Shown: positions 33,330-42,204, numbered from the stretch's first letter. The stretch is DNA of 64,000 nucleotides from Thermotogota bacterium ADurb.Bin062 (GCA_002071085.1 MWEM01000011.1:1-64000), one strand, 5' to 3'. Made by a program: numbers and translations. Notes: generated by a model from the sequence alone, not told the origin.

Positions 33330-35990
33330 ATGCGCAGAATACTGTTGCTGATCTGTTTCGTTTTCTGCTGGCTGTGCGGCTCGGTGTTTTCGATGACACA
33401 GGCTGAGCTCGAAGGTTACCTCGCCCTAAATTATAGGAACATCGTCTATGTTTTCGATCCTCAGACTCTTAATATCCTCTTTTCCAACGAACGTGCGTCC
33501 GAGTACTACGGATACACCCTCGAACAGTTCACTTCGATGAACCTTATGGACATCAGCCTACTTTCCGAGGACGATTTGAGAGATCAAATCAATGAGGCTC
33601 TCGAAGTAAAACAGAAGCCGATAATCAATTCGCAACGGTTGGCTGACGGGAGCATTCGGACGATAGAAGTCCACGGTTGGCCCATCGAAGTGGATGGGAA
33701 GACGCTCTTGTTTACTACGGTTTTTGATGTGACAGAGAGGGAGCGCACAAAAAAAGAGTTGGAAAAATCGCTGGTGAAGCTTACAAAAGCGGAGGAGATG
33801 GGCGATGTCGGCCATTACGAGATCTATCTCTCCGAAGAAAAAATGGTTCTCTCAAAAGGCGCTGAAATGATCTACGGACTCGTCGGCGATCTTTGGCCAA
33901 GTTCAACGATCTATGAATTGATTCTTCCCGAAGATCGCGAAAAGGTCGCGAAAAGCAGAGAAGAGTTGGTCCGAGTGGGAAAGCGTTACGATGTGACCTT
34001 CTCCATACGGCGCGCCAACGATGGGGAACTCCGATACCTTAGATCGCTAGGCGATTATGATACCGTGAACAATACAATATTCGGTGTCGTCCACGATATC
34101 ACCGAGCAAAAAAAAGCCGCGGCGGAGCTGAAAGCCCGGAACGACGCGTTCTTTTGGACCCTAACGGCCGGCATCCTCACGATAACCGCGATCGCCGCCC
34201 TCCTGGCTCTTTCGGTTCTAAAACAGCTAAAGGTGGGACGCGAGTTACTAGAGAGTAAAAGAAAGATCGATGTTCAGAACGAAGAATTGCAGGCGGCAAA
34301 CGAAGAGCTCGCAGCCTCGAACGAACAGCTCGCAGCCACGAACGAAGAGTTGATCGCGACTAACGAAGAGCTGAACGCCGTGAACCAAACGTTGGAGAGG
34401 TCTTTTATAGAGATCGAATCGAAAAATGCGGCTCTTGAGAGAATCAAAGCAGAGTTTGAAGAGCTGCTTCAGCAGACTGGCGCAGTGGTTTGGCAGGTTG
34501 ACCTAAACGGAACTTTTGTAAGCCTTCGGAACCTCAATCCCGAGGTCAACGGATTTACCGAAGAGGAAATGCTCGGCAAGATGAGTGTGTACGACCTTCA
34601 TCCTGAAGAAACCCGAGGAGAGTTTAAGGCTTATATAACGGAAGTGATGCGTTCGGAAAAGACCCTCTGGAATTTCGAACATCCAGTAAGTACCAGGGAT
34701 GGGCGTAAGCGGTGGGTCTTGTCAGTATGGTTCCCGGCTTACGATGAACGGCATCGGTCAGTCGGTTATCGCGGCATAAACATCGACATCACAGCGAAAA
34801 AAGCATTAGAAGAAGCGCTGATCAAGTCGAAAGAAGAGGCGCAGGCGGCGTTGAAGGCCAAAAGCGCCTTCCTATCCAATATGAGCCACGAGATCCGAAC
34901 GCCGATGAACGCCTCTATGGGTTTCACACACCTGCTTTTGGAAACAGAAGAGAATCCCGAAAAGAGGAAGATGCTCGAACAGATCGATGCTAGCAACCGC
35001 TATCTGTTGAACCTGGTGAATAAAATCTTAGATTTATCGAAAATCGAAGATGGGAAGATACGTATTCGCGAAGAAGATTTCATGATTGGTGAAATGCTCG
35101 ACCGTATCGTCGACAACTTCTCGCACCTGGCAAGAGCCAAAGCGCTTGACTTCTTTGTGAAACGTGAGCCCGAAATGCCCGTTATTGTTCAAGGTGACGA
35201 ACTCCGCCTGGAGCAAATCCTGAATAACGTGTTAAGTAACGCGATAAAATTCACAGAAAAGGGCGCCGTAACCTTCGAAATGGCCGCCACCCCTATCGAA
35301 AACAGCGAGCATCGAATGCTTTTTAAGTTTAAGATCGCTGACACCGGGATTGGGATCGAAGAGAAAGACTTCCAGCGCATATTTGACAAGTTTGAACAGG
35401 CTGAATCCTATCTGACCAAAAAATATGGTGGAACAGGTCTCGGACTTTCGATCACCAAAGAACTGGTAGACCGAATGAAGGGGTTTTTACGCTTGGAGTC
35501 TTCCACAGGGAAGGGAACGACCGTGGTCATAGAGATCCCGATGACAGTTGACGGAGAGGCTTACACAAAGAAGAGCGAAAACGGAGGTCCCGTAACTTAC
35601 GATTTAGAGGGCGTCCATATACTCATCGCCGAAGACAACGAAATCACACAGAATCTGATGAAACGTATCTTTCAACGCCACGGGATATCGGTCGACTTAG
35701 CGGAAAATGGGCAGAAAGCTTTGGAAATGCTTCAACAGAACCGGTACGACCTACTGCTTATGGACATCCAGATGCCGATCCTGAATGGTATAGACACAAC
35801 GAAGCTCATCCGGCGAGAGGAACGGTTCAAAGACCTCCCGATCATCGCCCTGTCCGCCTTCATAGATCAAGAGGTCGAAGCCCCGGCGCTTGAGAGCGGA
35901 ATGAACGGGTTCGTTACGAAGCCGCTAACCGCGCAGACAATCCATCACCTCATCACGACGTATCTCCTGCCATTGAAAGAAAAATCGTAG
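33330..35990 (+). CDS. Hybrid sensor histidine kinase with PAS domains and receiver
   Basis: The start at ATG 33330 follows GGGAGGGATAG. The 886-residue protein has an N-terminal hydrophobic segment, PAS domains at about residues 25-130 and 145-260, a membrane segment (about 270-295), then a coiled coil of repeated NEEL(A/Q)A heptads (about 315-360). A third PAS domain (about 375-490) is followed by a HisKA domain with MSHEIRTP (His520), the ATPase domain (NAIKFTEKG; DTGIGI; GGTGLGLSIT) and a C-terminal receiver domain with the phospho-acceptor in LLLMDIQMP (Asp812). It should autophosphorylate and pass phosphate to its own receiver; no partner phosphotransfer protein or DNA-binding regulator is adjacent. 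The signal is unknown. Confidence 0.9.
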   Translation: MRRILLLICFVFCWLCGSVFSMTQAELEGYLALNYRNIVYVFDPQTLNILFSNERASEYYGYTLEQFTSMNLMDISLLSEDDLRDQINEALEVKQKPIINSQRLADGSIRTIEVHGWPIEVDGKTLLFTTVFDVTERERTKKELEKSLVKLTKAEEMGDVGHYEIYLSEEKMVLSKGAEMIYGLVGDLWPSSTIYELILPEDREKVAKSREELVRVGKRYDVTFSIRRANDGELRYLRSLGDYDTVNNTIFGVVHDITEQKKAAAELKARNDAFFWTLTAGILTITAIAALLALSVLKQLKVGRELLESKRKIDVQNEELQAANEELAASNEQLAATNEELIATNEELNAVNQTLERSFIEIESKNAALERIKAEFEELLQQTGAVVWQVDLNGTFVSLRNLNPEVNGFTEEEMLGKMSVYDLHPEETRGEFKAYITEVMRSEKTLWNFEHPVSTRDGRKRWVLSVWFPAYDERHRSVGYRGINIDITAKKALEEALIKSKEEAQAALKAKSAFLSNMSHEIRTPMNASMGFTHLLLETEENPEKRKMLEQIDASNRYLLNLVNKILDLSKIEDGKIRIREEDFMIGEMLDRIVDNFSHLARAKALDFFVKREPEMPVIVQGDELRLEQILNNVLSNAIKFTEKGAVTFEMAATPIENSEHRMLFKFKIADTGIGIEEKDFQRIFDKFEQAESYLTKKYGGTGLGLSITKELVDRMKGFLRLESSTGKGTTVVIEIPMTVDGEAYTKKSENGGPVTYDLEGVHILIAEDNEITQNLMKRIFQRHGISVDLAENGQKALEMLQQNRYDLLLMDIQMPILNGIDTTKLIRREERFKDLPIIALSAFIDQEVEAPALESGMNGFVTKPLTAQTIHHLITTYLLPLKEKS

Positions 35991-36063
35991 TCTTATCCGG
36001 TGGTGAGGAACACGCGATAAGCTTTCAAAAAATACTATCCAAAAAAACCAAGGAGACGGGTAG

Positions 36064-36098
36064 GTAAAAAAGGAGAGTCGGCGCAAAGGCGCAACGAC
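36064..36098 (-). terminator. Probable terminator of the epimerase-chrA operon
   Basis: On the minus strand GTCG-TT-GCGC, loop CTTT, GCGC-CGAC is followed after six bases by a run of six T. The two-base bulge makes it weaker than the other terminators in the window. Confidence 0.5.
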
Positions 36099-36105
36099 GG
36101 TAGTG

Positions 36106-36675
36106 TCATACACCAACGAATTTGAGCCCGATGCGAATGGCTCCTCCTACTCCGAGCAATAGGATCGGATGAAGTTTGTATTTACGAATGCCAACGACGG
36201 TGAGTAGGGCGATTCCCACGCTCACCCAATCGACCTGCGATAGGAAATTTCCCGTCCATTCTCCGGGTTTCACGATGAATAGGCTGGTTTCCGCCATGAA
36301 GTAGGCGGCCGATAGTATCAACCCGACGATGACCGGCCGCATCCCGTAAAAAAGCCCCTGTTTGATCGGATGACTCTGGTATTTGAAGAATATCTTCGAG
36401 ATCAACAGGATCAGGAGAACAGAAGGCATCACTACACCTAAGGTGGCGGCCACGCTGCCGAAGAAACCGATCGTTTTAAACCCGACGAAGGTTGCCATAT
36501 TGATCGCGATCGGTCCCGGCGTCATTTCAGCGATACCGACGATGTTGGCGAAGCCTTCTGCCGTCAACCAACCCCGAGAGACGATCTCGTTTCGTATCAT
36601 TGGAATCATGGCGTACCCACCGCCAAAGCTGAACAACCCGATCTTAAAGAAAATAGAGAATAGCTCGATGATCAT
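36106..36675 (-). CDS. Chromate-transporter (CHR) family half-protein
   Basis: The 189-residue membrane protein has the CHR signature FSFGGGYAMIPMIRNE near the N-terminus and EMTPGPIAINMATFVG. It is a short, single-domain form; in such bacteria two short CHR proteins are usually encoded together, and here the preceding gene is the partner. GGGAGGGG lies before the ATG, and the start overlaps the partner's stop (ATGA). Whether the substrate is chromate, sulphate or something else is not established for this class. Confidence 0.85.
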   Translation of the reverse strand: MIIELFSIFFKIGLFSFGGGYAMIPMIRNEIVSRGWLTAEGFANIVGIAEMTPGPIAINMATFVGFKTIGFFGSVAATLGVVMPSVLLILLISKIFFKYQSHPIKQGLFYGMRPVIVGLILSAAYFMAETSLFIVKPGEWTGNFLSQVDWVSVGIALLTVVGIRKYKLHPILLLGVGGAIRIGLKFVGV

Positions 36676-37235
36676 CGCGAGCCCCTCCCTTTCTCTGGAA
36701 AGAGGATGTACAAAAGGATTCCAAAACCCGCTCCGCCGATAAGCAAAAGGATCGGGTGGACGTCGAGTAGGAATAAAAGAAACAACGTGACCACCAAAAT
36801 CCCTATCCCGATCTTATCTTTGACCGCCGCTTTGAACATATTGTAACCGGCGATCACGATGAGCCCTACAACCGCGGCGCGAATCCCCACGAAAGCGGTA
36901 CGCACCCACTCGTTCTCCTGAAAGGCGGAAAACACCATCGCGATGATCAAGATGATCAAAAAAGAGGGGAGCACCATTCCTAAAGTAGAGATCAGCGCGC
37001 CAGTCTTTCCCGCCATTTTATAACCTATCAGGGTTGAGGAATTGATCGCGATCGCTCCGGGGAGGGATTGCGCGACCGCTAAAATATCCAGGATTTCTTC
37101 GCGTGAAACCCAATGATGGGTATCGACAACCTCTCGTTCGATCAAAGGGATCATCGCGTATCCTCCGCCGAAGGTAAAACACCCAATTTTGAAAAAGGTC
37201 CAGAACAGAGTTCTCAAGAGTCGCTTGTCTTTCAT
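36672..37235 (-). CDS. Chromate-transporter (CHR) family half-protein, partner
   Basis: The ATG at 37235 overlaps the stop of the upstream DUF362 gene (ATGA), so it is preferred over a longer frame and gives 187 residues. The protein has FTFGGGYAMIPLIEREV, AVAQSLPGAIAINSSTLIG and about five membrane segments. It is paralogous to the next gene product, with which it should form one transporter. Confidence 0.85.
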   Translation of the reverse strand: MKDKRLLRTLFWTFFKIGCFTFGGGYAMIPLIEREVVDTHHWVSREEILDILAVAQSLPGAIAINSSTLIGYKMAGKTGALISTLGMVLPSFLIILIIAMVFSAFQENEWVRTAFVGIRAAVVGLIVIAGYNMFKAAVKDKIGIGILVVTLFLLFLLDVHPILLLIGGAGFGILLYILFPEKGRGSR

Positions 37236-38296
37236 CTTCCACCAGCTTTCCAGAGTCTTCGTTTTAGCATAAGGGCATCTTCGGGACACAGCTCATGACA
37301 CACGTAACACCGTATGCATTTTTTATAATCGATGTGTTGCTTGTCGACTGTGATCGCATTCGCGGGACAGTGCCTTTCGCATATTTTACATTGAATGCAC
37401 TTCGGGGTATTGAATACCGGCACTCGAGCCCAGTGGTGGGTGAGTTCCTGTAGCCAAAGCGGCATCTTAACGATCTCCGTCAATCCTACCGTGTCTGGCA
37501 TCTTGACCGAATTCCTCCAATTTCCGTGAATCTTGTACTCCGGGATCAGCCCTCGGGCTTTCGCGCGGGCCAGCGTATAGACTTTGTCCGGCGAGACGTG
37601 TAGGCGCATCGCGACAGCGTGGTCTAAGGCATAGGCATTTTTGCAAGAGGCGAGAAGACCCAACCGTTTTTTTTGCCCGTTTGACGGACCGTTCCCCTCC
37701 ATCCCGTCGATCCCGTCCATGACCGTTAAAACCGGTTTCACCAATTGATGCACATCGACGAGCAAATCCGCGAACAGATGATAGTCTTTCGCGCGCAGAT
37801 GGTACGCGGGCTTGTTCAATCCCAACACGCAACCGAAGGTGTTCTTCACCCCCATCGTCAGCACCATTTGGCCGTGTGTTTTCAACTTGGGCAGGTTGAC
37901 CACCGCATCCACCCGATCGATCAGATCCCCCAAGCGAAGCTGCTTGAAGACGTCTCCGTCCTTCTCCACGAACTCTTCCATCTCGATGAGCGGCACGGCC
38001 AACTCCTGACACACTTGGCTGATGCCACAGGCCACGGCCACTTTTCTTACGTTTCCGACCCCCGGGCTGTCGGACACAACCGGCTTCACACCCAGGTCCA
38101 AGAGGAACCGTAGAACCCCTCGAACGATGGTCGGATGCGTCGTAACCCCCTCCTCTGGGCTTCGCGCGGACAGCATATTGGGCTTCACCCACACCTTTTC
38201 GTTTTTCCAAAACAGCCCTTCGTATCGCTTAAGATGCTGAGGAAGCTGCCTTTCAGCCTCTTCGTACGAAGCGCAGGACTCTAGGATCACATCCAC
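37232..38296 (-). CDS. DUF362 protein with C-terminal 2[4Fe-4S] ferredoxin domain
   Basis: The 354-residue protein has a DUF362 domain (KVWVKPNML, VVSDSPGVGNVRK, VVNLPKLKTHGQMVLTMGVKN) followed by two cluster motifs, CIQCKICERHCP and CIRCYVCHELCP, in the last 70 residues. It should therefore hold two [4Fe-4S] clusters and act in cytoplasmic electron transfer; the catalytic role of DUF362 is not known. The start is GTG 38296 with AGAGAG upstream. It lies in a minus-strand operon between a dipeptide epimerase and two CHR transporter genes and overlaps the next gene. Confidence 0.85.
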   Translation of the reverse strand: MDVILESCASYEEAERQLPQHLKRYEGLFWKNEKVWVKPNMLSARSPEEGVTTHPTIVRGVLRFLLDLGVKPVVSDSPGVGNVRKVAVACGISQVCQELAVPLIEMEEFVEKDGDVFKQLRLGDLIDRVDAVVNLPKLKTHGQMVLTMGVKNTFGCVLGLNKPAYHLRAKDYHLFADLLVDVHQLVKPVLTVMDGIDGMEGNGPSNGQKKRLGLLASCKNAYALDHAVAMRLHVSPDKVYTLARAKARGLIPEYKIHGNWRNSVKMPDTVGLTEIVKMPLWLQELTHHWARVPVFNTPKCIQCKICERHCPANAITVDKQHIDYKKCIRCYVCHELCPEDALMLKRRLWKAGGR

Positions 38297-38331
38297 GATC
38301 GAACTCTCTTCGGTCGCTTGGGCGAAGTCTA

Positions 38332-39366
38332 CTAACCGATCGGGAGAAGGCGACAGCCTTCCGTCCGGTACTTATACGGGGTGGTTTCTTTGAGCAAAAA
38401 GGGGCTATCGAGATCGTGGTGTGTGAACGCTCCCGTCCCGCAAGCGAAATGAACGCTCTGGGCGATTCCTACTCCGGATTCGCTCATACAGCCGATCATC
38501 AGGCCGACATGGGCGCTTCTGGCGAGTTCGACGATCGCCAAGGCATCTGATATTCCTGACTTCATAAGCTTTATGTTGATATAATCGACACACTCTTCTC
38601 GGATCAACCTCAAAGCGTCGAAGCGGGTCTTCGCGCTTTCATCCGCGCAGATGGGGATACCCGAATGCTGCCGGACGAACCGCAGCCCGTCAAAATCGTC
38701 GCTCCACACGGGTTGCTCGAAAAGGTCCATTTTCACGCCGTTGCTCACCATCGCTTCAGCGAAAGTGACGGCTTGTTTCGGCGTGTAGCCCATATTCGCG
38801 TCCACGACAAAATGCATCGACGGTAGGGCCTCTTGAACGGCTAACACACGGGCGATGTCGGAGGGCAAGTCCTCTCCGACCTTGAGCTTGAGGATCTTAA
38901 AGCCTTTTTCGGACGCCTTTTTCGCGTCTTGAACCGTGTTTTCCAAGCTGTCGATGCTGATCGTAAAATCCGTCTCCACGTATTCTTTTGCGCCCCCCAG
39001 TATCTCATAGACTGGAGTCGAGATGAGCGTCGAAAAGGCGTCGAGAATGGCGTATTGCACGCCCGCCTTCAGACTGGGCGCGGAACGCGAAAACTTGTCC
39101 AACGTATCGAAAAGCGGGCGGTATCTCTGGACTTCTCTATTTCTCAACATTTCAGAGATCGGCGTTTCAAAGCCCATCAAGACGGTCTCGATCTCCCCGT
39201 TGACCCGGAAGGAAGGGGACGCTTCTCCCCTCCCGATTATGCCGTTATCCAGCTCGAGGGCGATAGCGATGACTTTCGATGAACTACGGACGCTGTTGGT
39301 GATATGGAAAGGTTTTTGGTAGAACACTTCGTTCAATTTGAAGGTGACGCGTTTGATGAGGGCCAT
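38332..39366 (-). CDS. Dipeptide epimerase, enolase superfamily (L-Ala-D/L-Glu epimerase-like)
   Basis: Starting at ATG 39366 (MALIKRV) the protein has 344 residues, the usual length. The catalytic pattern of the muconate-lactonizing subgroup is present: Lys160-x-Lys162 in ILKLKVGED, metal ligands Asp189 (VVDANMGY), Glu217 (EQPV) and Asp242 (ADES), and Lys266 in NIKLMKSG. This fits the dipeptide epimerases that act on muropeptide L-Ala-D-Glu or other dipeptides. AAGGAGAAG stands a little far (about 11 bases) from the ATG. It is divergent from lysA, another gene of cell-wall amino-acid metabolism. Substrate specificity cannot be fixed from sequence alone. Confidence 0.82.
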   Translation of the reverse strand: MALIKRVTFKLNEVFYQKPFHITNSVRSSSKVIAIALELDNGIIGRGEASPSFRVNGEIETVLMGFETPISEMLRNREVQRYRPLFDTLDKFSRSAPSLKAGVQYAILDAFSTLISTPVYEILGGAKEYVETDFTISIDSLENTVQDAKKASEKGFKILKLKVGEDLPSDIARVLAVQEALPSMHFVVDANMGYTPKQAVTFAEAMVSNGVKMDLFEQPVWSDDFDGLRFVRQHSGIPICADESAKTRFDALRLIREECVDYINIKLMKSGISDALAIVELARSAHVGLMIGCMSESGVGIAQSVHFACGTGAFTHHDLDSPFLLKETTPYKYRTEGCRLLPIG

Positions 39367-39387
39367 CTTGCAATCTTCTCCTTTTTT

Positions 39388-39413
39388 GGTATAATCTATC
39401 CATTGATTATACC
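39388..39413. promoter_or_regulatory. Face-to-face divergent -10 boxes forming a palindrome
   Basis: GGTATAATC (39388-39396) and GATTATACC (39405-39413) form a perfect 9-bp inverted repeat. Each arm is a -10 box: the plus-strand box (39390-39395, with TG upstream) would serve lysA and the minus-strand box (39411-39406) the epimerase operon. The two start points would lie between or across the arms. Confidence 0.55.
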
Positions 39414-39489
39414 TCATCCTGAAACGACTTGATCGGACAGGGTGTTTACAGCTTCTTTATCTTTGTTTTCAACACGAGGGGGACTACAG

Positions 39490-40704
39490 ATGTTACGATA
39501 CGAAAACGGCTGGTTCGTCGAAAAGGTGCCCGTCGATCTGATTGCGGAGAAATACGGCACCCCTACCTACGTCTATAGCGCCGCACAGATGGACGCGGCC
39601 ATTATGAGGGTGATGGAGAGCGTGGAGGGCTTGCCCGCTACCGTATTTTTTGCCTGTAAAGCCAACAACAATCCGTTGCTCCTGAACTACTTTCATCAGA
39701 AGGGCCTTTGGATGGATGTGGTGACGATGGGGGAATACCAGATCGCCCTACGCAGCGGGGTGAAACCCGAGCGTATCGTCGTCAACGGAAATGGCAAAAC
39801 CCTCCTCGATATCGAAACGTGGTTAAATGATGGCGTATTCGCGATCAACATCGACTCGAAAGAAGAGTACGGTTTAATCGTTGAAAACGGGCTTACGGGC
39901 GAAAGGGGCACGCGTTTTTTCTTACGTGTAAACCCCGATGTAGACAGTCGAACCCACCCGTACATCTCCACCGGACTGAAAAAGAACAAGTTCGGCATTC
40001 CGATGGAAGAGGCGCAAAAGCTCTTGCAGGAGGATCATCTGCCCGTTTCGGGCATTCATATGCACATCGGTTCTAGCATCCAGGAAATAGCCCCTTTCAA
40101 GGAAGCGATGGAGAAACTGCTATCCTTTAAAGAGAGGAACCCACAGATACAGATGGTCAACTTCGGAGGCGGGTGGGGGATCGATTACGGGCACGCCGGA
40201 AGCGGGTTCGATCTGAATCGGTTCCGTGAGGAGATAGGACCGTTACTACGTCAGTTCCGTTGTCCGATCTTTTTGGAACTGGGACGGTACATCGTCGCTT
40301 CCGCCGGATTACTGCTCTCTAAGGTACTGTATTTGAAACAAACGCCCTACAAACGATTTTTGGTATGCGACGCCAATATGGCCAGCCTGATTCGACCCGC
40401 GTTGTACCAGGCGGAGCATATGGTCGTTCCTTTGATTCAGAAATGGGAAAAACGCCAAAAGATGACCGTGGACGTCGTGGGCGCTTTGTGTGAAACCGGC
40501 GACATCCTCGCGTACAACCGGTCCCTTGAAGAGCTGATTCCGGGAGAACACATCGCCATCTTGGACACTGGAGCCTACGGGTATTCAATGTCTTCGAACT
40601 ACAACGGGACCTTTCGCCCCGCGGAAGTGTTGGTGAACGACGAAAAAACACGCCTGATCCGAAAAAGAGAGACCGTGGACGACCTCTTGAGATTGATCGA
40701 TTGA
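39490..40704 (+). CDS. lysA: Diaminopimelate decarboxylase
   Basis: The start at ATG 39490 follows AGGGGGA; a longer frame from 39442 has no ribosome site. The 404-residue protein is a PLP-dependent fold-III decarboxylase. It has the Schiff-base lysine in FFACKANNNP (Lys57), IHMHIGSS, the phosphate-binding GGGWGIDYG, ELGRYIVASAG and the active-site Cys of the partner subunit in GALCETGDILA. It makes L-lysine and CO2 from meso-diaminopimelate. It stands alone, divergent from the dipeptide epimerase. A split lysine exporter (lysO) lies 22 kb away. Confidence 0.92.
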   Translation: MLRYENGWFVEKVPVDLIAEKYGTPTYVYSAAQMDAAIMRVMESVEGLPATVFFACKANNNPLLLNYFHQKGLWMDVVTMGEYQIALRSGVKPERIVVNGNGKTLLDIETWLNDGVFAINIDSKEEYGLIVENGLTGERGTRFFLRVNPDVDSRTHPYISTGLKKNKFGIPMEEAQKLLQEDHLPVSGIHMHIGSSIQEIAPFKEAMEKLLSFKERNPQIQMVNFGGGWGIDYGHAGSGFDLNRFREEIGPLLRQFRCPIFLELGRYIVASAGLLLSKVLYLKQTPYKRFLVCDANMASLIRPALYQAEHMVVPLIQKWEKRQKMTVDVVGALCETGDILAYNRSLEELIPGEHIAILDTGAYGYSMSSNYNGTFRPAEVLVNDEKTRLIRKRETVDDLLRLID

Positions 40705-40860
40705 GCGCTGATTTTTTGATGCAAATGAGGCTACGCAGGCGCCACCGTCTTTGAAATGTTTATACAGAACCCGAACCCGTGAGAAGGTTTTGCGTTTCCT
40801 TTTCTCTTTCGTTCTCTGTTTTAAGCCAGGTTAGGAAGGGTTTTCGCGCGAAGGAAAGGC

Positions 40861-40888
40861 TTGCATCTTTTTTCCGTAGGAGTATACT
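40861..40888 (+). promoter_or_regulatory. Promoter of the 28-residue microgene
   Basis: TTGCAT (40861-40866), a 16-base spacer and TATACT (40883-40888). It is one of the better -35/-10 pairs in the window and would start transcription near 40895. Confidence 0.6.
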
Positions 40889-40956
40889 ATGGCCAGATTT
40901 GTCGTGTCTTCGCATCACCCAATCCCAGATGGTTGAAACAGAAAGGAGGGAAAACG

Positions 40957-41043
40957 ATGCCCGACGAGAAAGACAAAAAGAAACCTGGAAAACCGGAACC
41001 AAAAAAAGAAACACCAAAGAAACCGGAACCAAAACCGAAATAG
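40957..41043 (+). CDS. 28-residue Lys/Pro-rich microprotein
   Basis: The ATG is preceded by AAAGGAGGG seven bases upstream, a promoter stands about 60 bases further up and a strong terminator begins 24 bases after the TAG stop. The product is almost entirely Lys, Pro, Glu and Asp, with repeats of KKPEPK type (MPDEKDKKKPGKPEPKK at the start). It has no hydrophobic core and is likely disordered and basic. I do not recognise a family. Binding to nucleic acid or to an acidic protein is a possibility but nothing more. Compact framing by promoter, ribosome site and terminator argues that it is real. Confidence 0.65.
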   Translation: MPDEKDKKKPGKPEPKKETPKKPEPKPK

Positions 41044-41066
41044 ACCTCGGTTTAAAAGCGTATTCG

Positions 41067-41096
41067 AAAAAAGGGCGGGATCGGGCGCCCTTTTTT
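41067..41096 (+). terminator. Rho-independent terminator after the microgene
   Basis: AAAAAAGGGCG and CGCCCTTTTTT form an 11-bp stem with an eight-base loop, ending in six T. The following gene starts only 23 bases later, so it may depend on read-through. Confidence 0.85.
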
Positions 41097-41118
41097 GGTT
41101 AAAGCGAGGAGGATATAA

Positions 41119-41574
41119 ATGACAAAAAAAGAACCGCTCCACCACACGAGAGAAATAGACCCGAAGAACGCAGCGGGAGAACAACCGGCGACTCCCGAAA
41201 GCCTTTTCAACCTTCGGAGGATGCTACGGAATAAGGATGACGCCCAAGTGTTGCAAGCGATAGAAAAAATCGAACAGATGAATCAGATCGGAAAAGAACT
41301 CCTGGCCGATATCAAGAACTATCTTTGGCAACGCGGGAATACGGCCAACAACCTGACCGAAAAGATGGCTCGTCTCTTTCGAAGATTCGATCCCGAGGGA
41401 TATGAAACCTTCATTCTACTCAGAGACAAATCGATGGGGAACCTTCCAAGCAAAGAGAAACGGCTGTCGAGCAAATCGGCGTTCGAAGAAGAGATCAAGG
41501 ACTTCGGAGATCCCCGGGTCGAACTCGTCGGGGAGCTCGATGTCGATGATGGAGACGAGGAAGAGAGCGATTAA
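41119..41574 (+). CDS. Hypothetical protein, charged and helical
   Basis: The 151-residue product has GAGGAGG before its ATG. It is rich in Lys, Glu and Asp, predicted helical in residues 28-90 (FNLRRMLRNKDDAQVLQAI and onward), and ends in an acidic tail (DVDDGDEEESD). No domain is recognised. It follows the microgene terminator by 23 bases and precedes a DUF3795 gene by 42 bases. No separate promoter fits between terminator and ATG, so it is probably expressed by leakage through the terminator or from the microgene promoter. Confidence 0.7.
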   Translation: MTKKEPLHHTREIDPKNAAGEQPATPESLFNLRRMLRNKDDAQVLQAIEKIEQMNQIGKELLADIKNYLWQRGNTANNLTEKMARLFRRFDPEGYETFILLRDKSMGNLPSKEKRLSSKSAFEEEIKDFGDPRVELVGELDVDDGDEEESD

Positions 41575-41616
41575 CCGCGCGCACCACATTTTTATAAATC
41601 AGGAGGATCTATTTTC

Positions 41617-42165
41617 ATGAAAGGCACAGGCTTTTGCGGGATCAACTGCCACACCTGTCCGATCTATCAAGCCACCGTCGAGGATAAACCGGAAGAAAGG
41701 GCCAAGCTGGCGAGAGAGTGGAACAAAACCCACCAGACCACTTACAAAGCCTCTCAGATGATTTGCCTCGGGTGTAAGTCCAACCGCCCTTTCGCCTATA
41801 GCGATGAATGCGAGATACGAGAGTGCAACATCCGCAGAGGGTTAAAAAACTGCGGCGGGTGTCTCGAGTTTCCTTGCAAGATCGGGCGGGAGTTCTGGAA
41901 AACGATGCCGGAAGAGTATGAGAATTTGAAAAAAATCCACCGGCTTTTGTTTAAAGACGTCGCGGATTCGGTCAGCGAATTCGAAGAACCCGAGGAAGAA
42001 GGAATCCGAAGCATTTCGAAGCGCGGCGCGCTCCCTTACGAGGAGCACACGCAGAAGAATCATCAAGAGCACGCGATCAACAAACCGGTCAAGAAAAAAG
42101 CGGCTCCCCTGGTCAAGAAAAATAACCCGTCGAAGAAGAAAAACAACGCTACACAAGACGATTGA
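41617..42165 (+). CDS. DUF3795-like cysteine-rich protein
   Basis: The 182-residue protein has cysteine pairs typical of DUF3795: GFCGINCHTCPIY, ICLGCKSN, CEIRECNI and CGGCLEFPC, which should bind metal (zinc or an iron-sulphur cluster). The C-terminal 45 residues are a basic tail (KKKAAPLVKKNNPSKKK) not typical of the family. AGGAGG lies upstream of the ATG. It is second after the hypothetical gene and is followed by a bidirectional terminator. Function of the family is unknown. Confidence 0.8.
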   Translation: MKGTGFCGINCHTCPIYQATVEDKPEERAKLAREWNKTHQTTYKASQMICLGCKSNRPFAYSDECEIRECNIRRGLKNCGGCLEFPCKIGREFWKTMPEEYENLKKIHRLLFKDVADSVSEFEEPEEEGIRSISKRGALPYEEHTQKNHQEHAINKPVKKKAAPLVKKNNPSKKKNNATQDD

Positions 42166-42204
42166 TAGAGAAGCCAAGGTACCGGCGTAAGTCGATGATC
42201 AAAG

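Noticed and set aside
33297-33332. ATG at 33297 as the start of the histidine kinase gene
   Set aside because: It overlaps the -10 box TATAAT and lacks a ribosome site; ATG 33330 has GGGAGGGA upstream and begins the signal-like segment.
41617-42165. Ferredoxin-like assignment for the cysteine-rich protein
   Set aside because: Cysteine spacing is not that of a ferredoxin but fits DUF3795.
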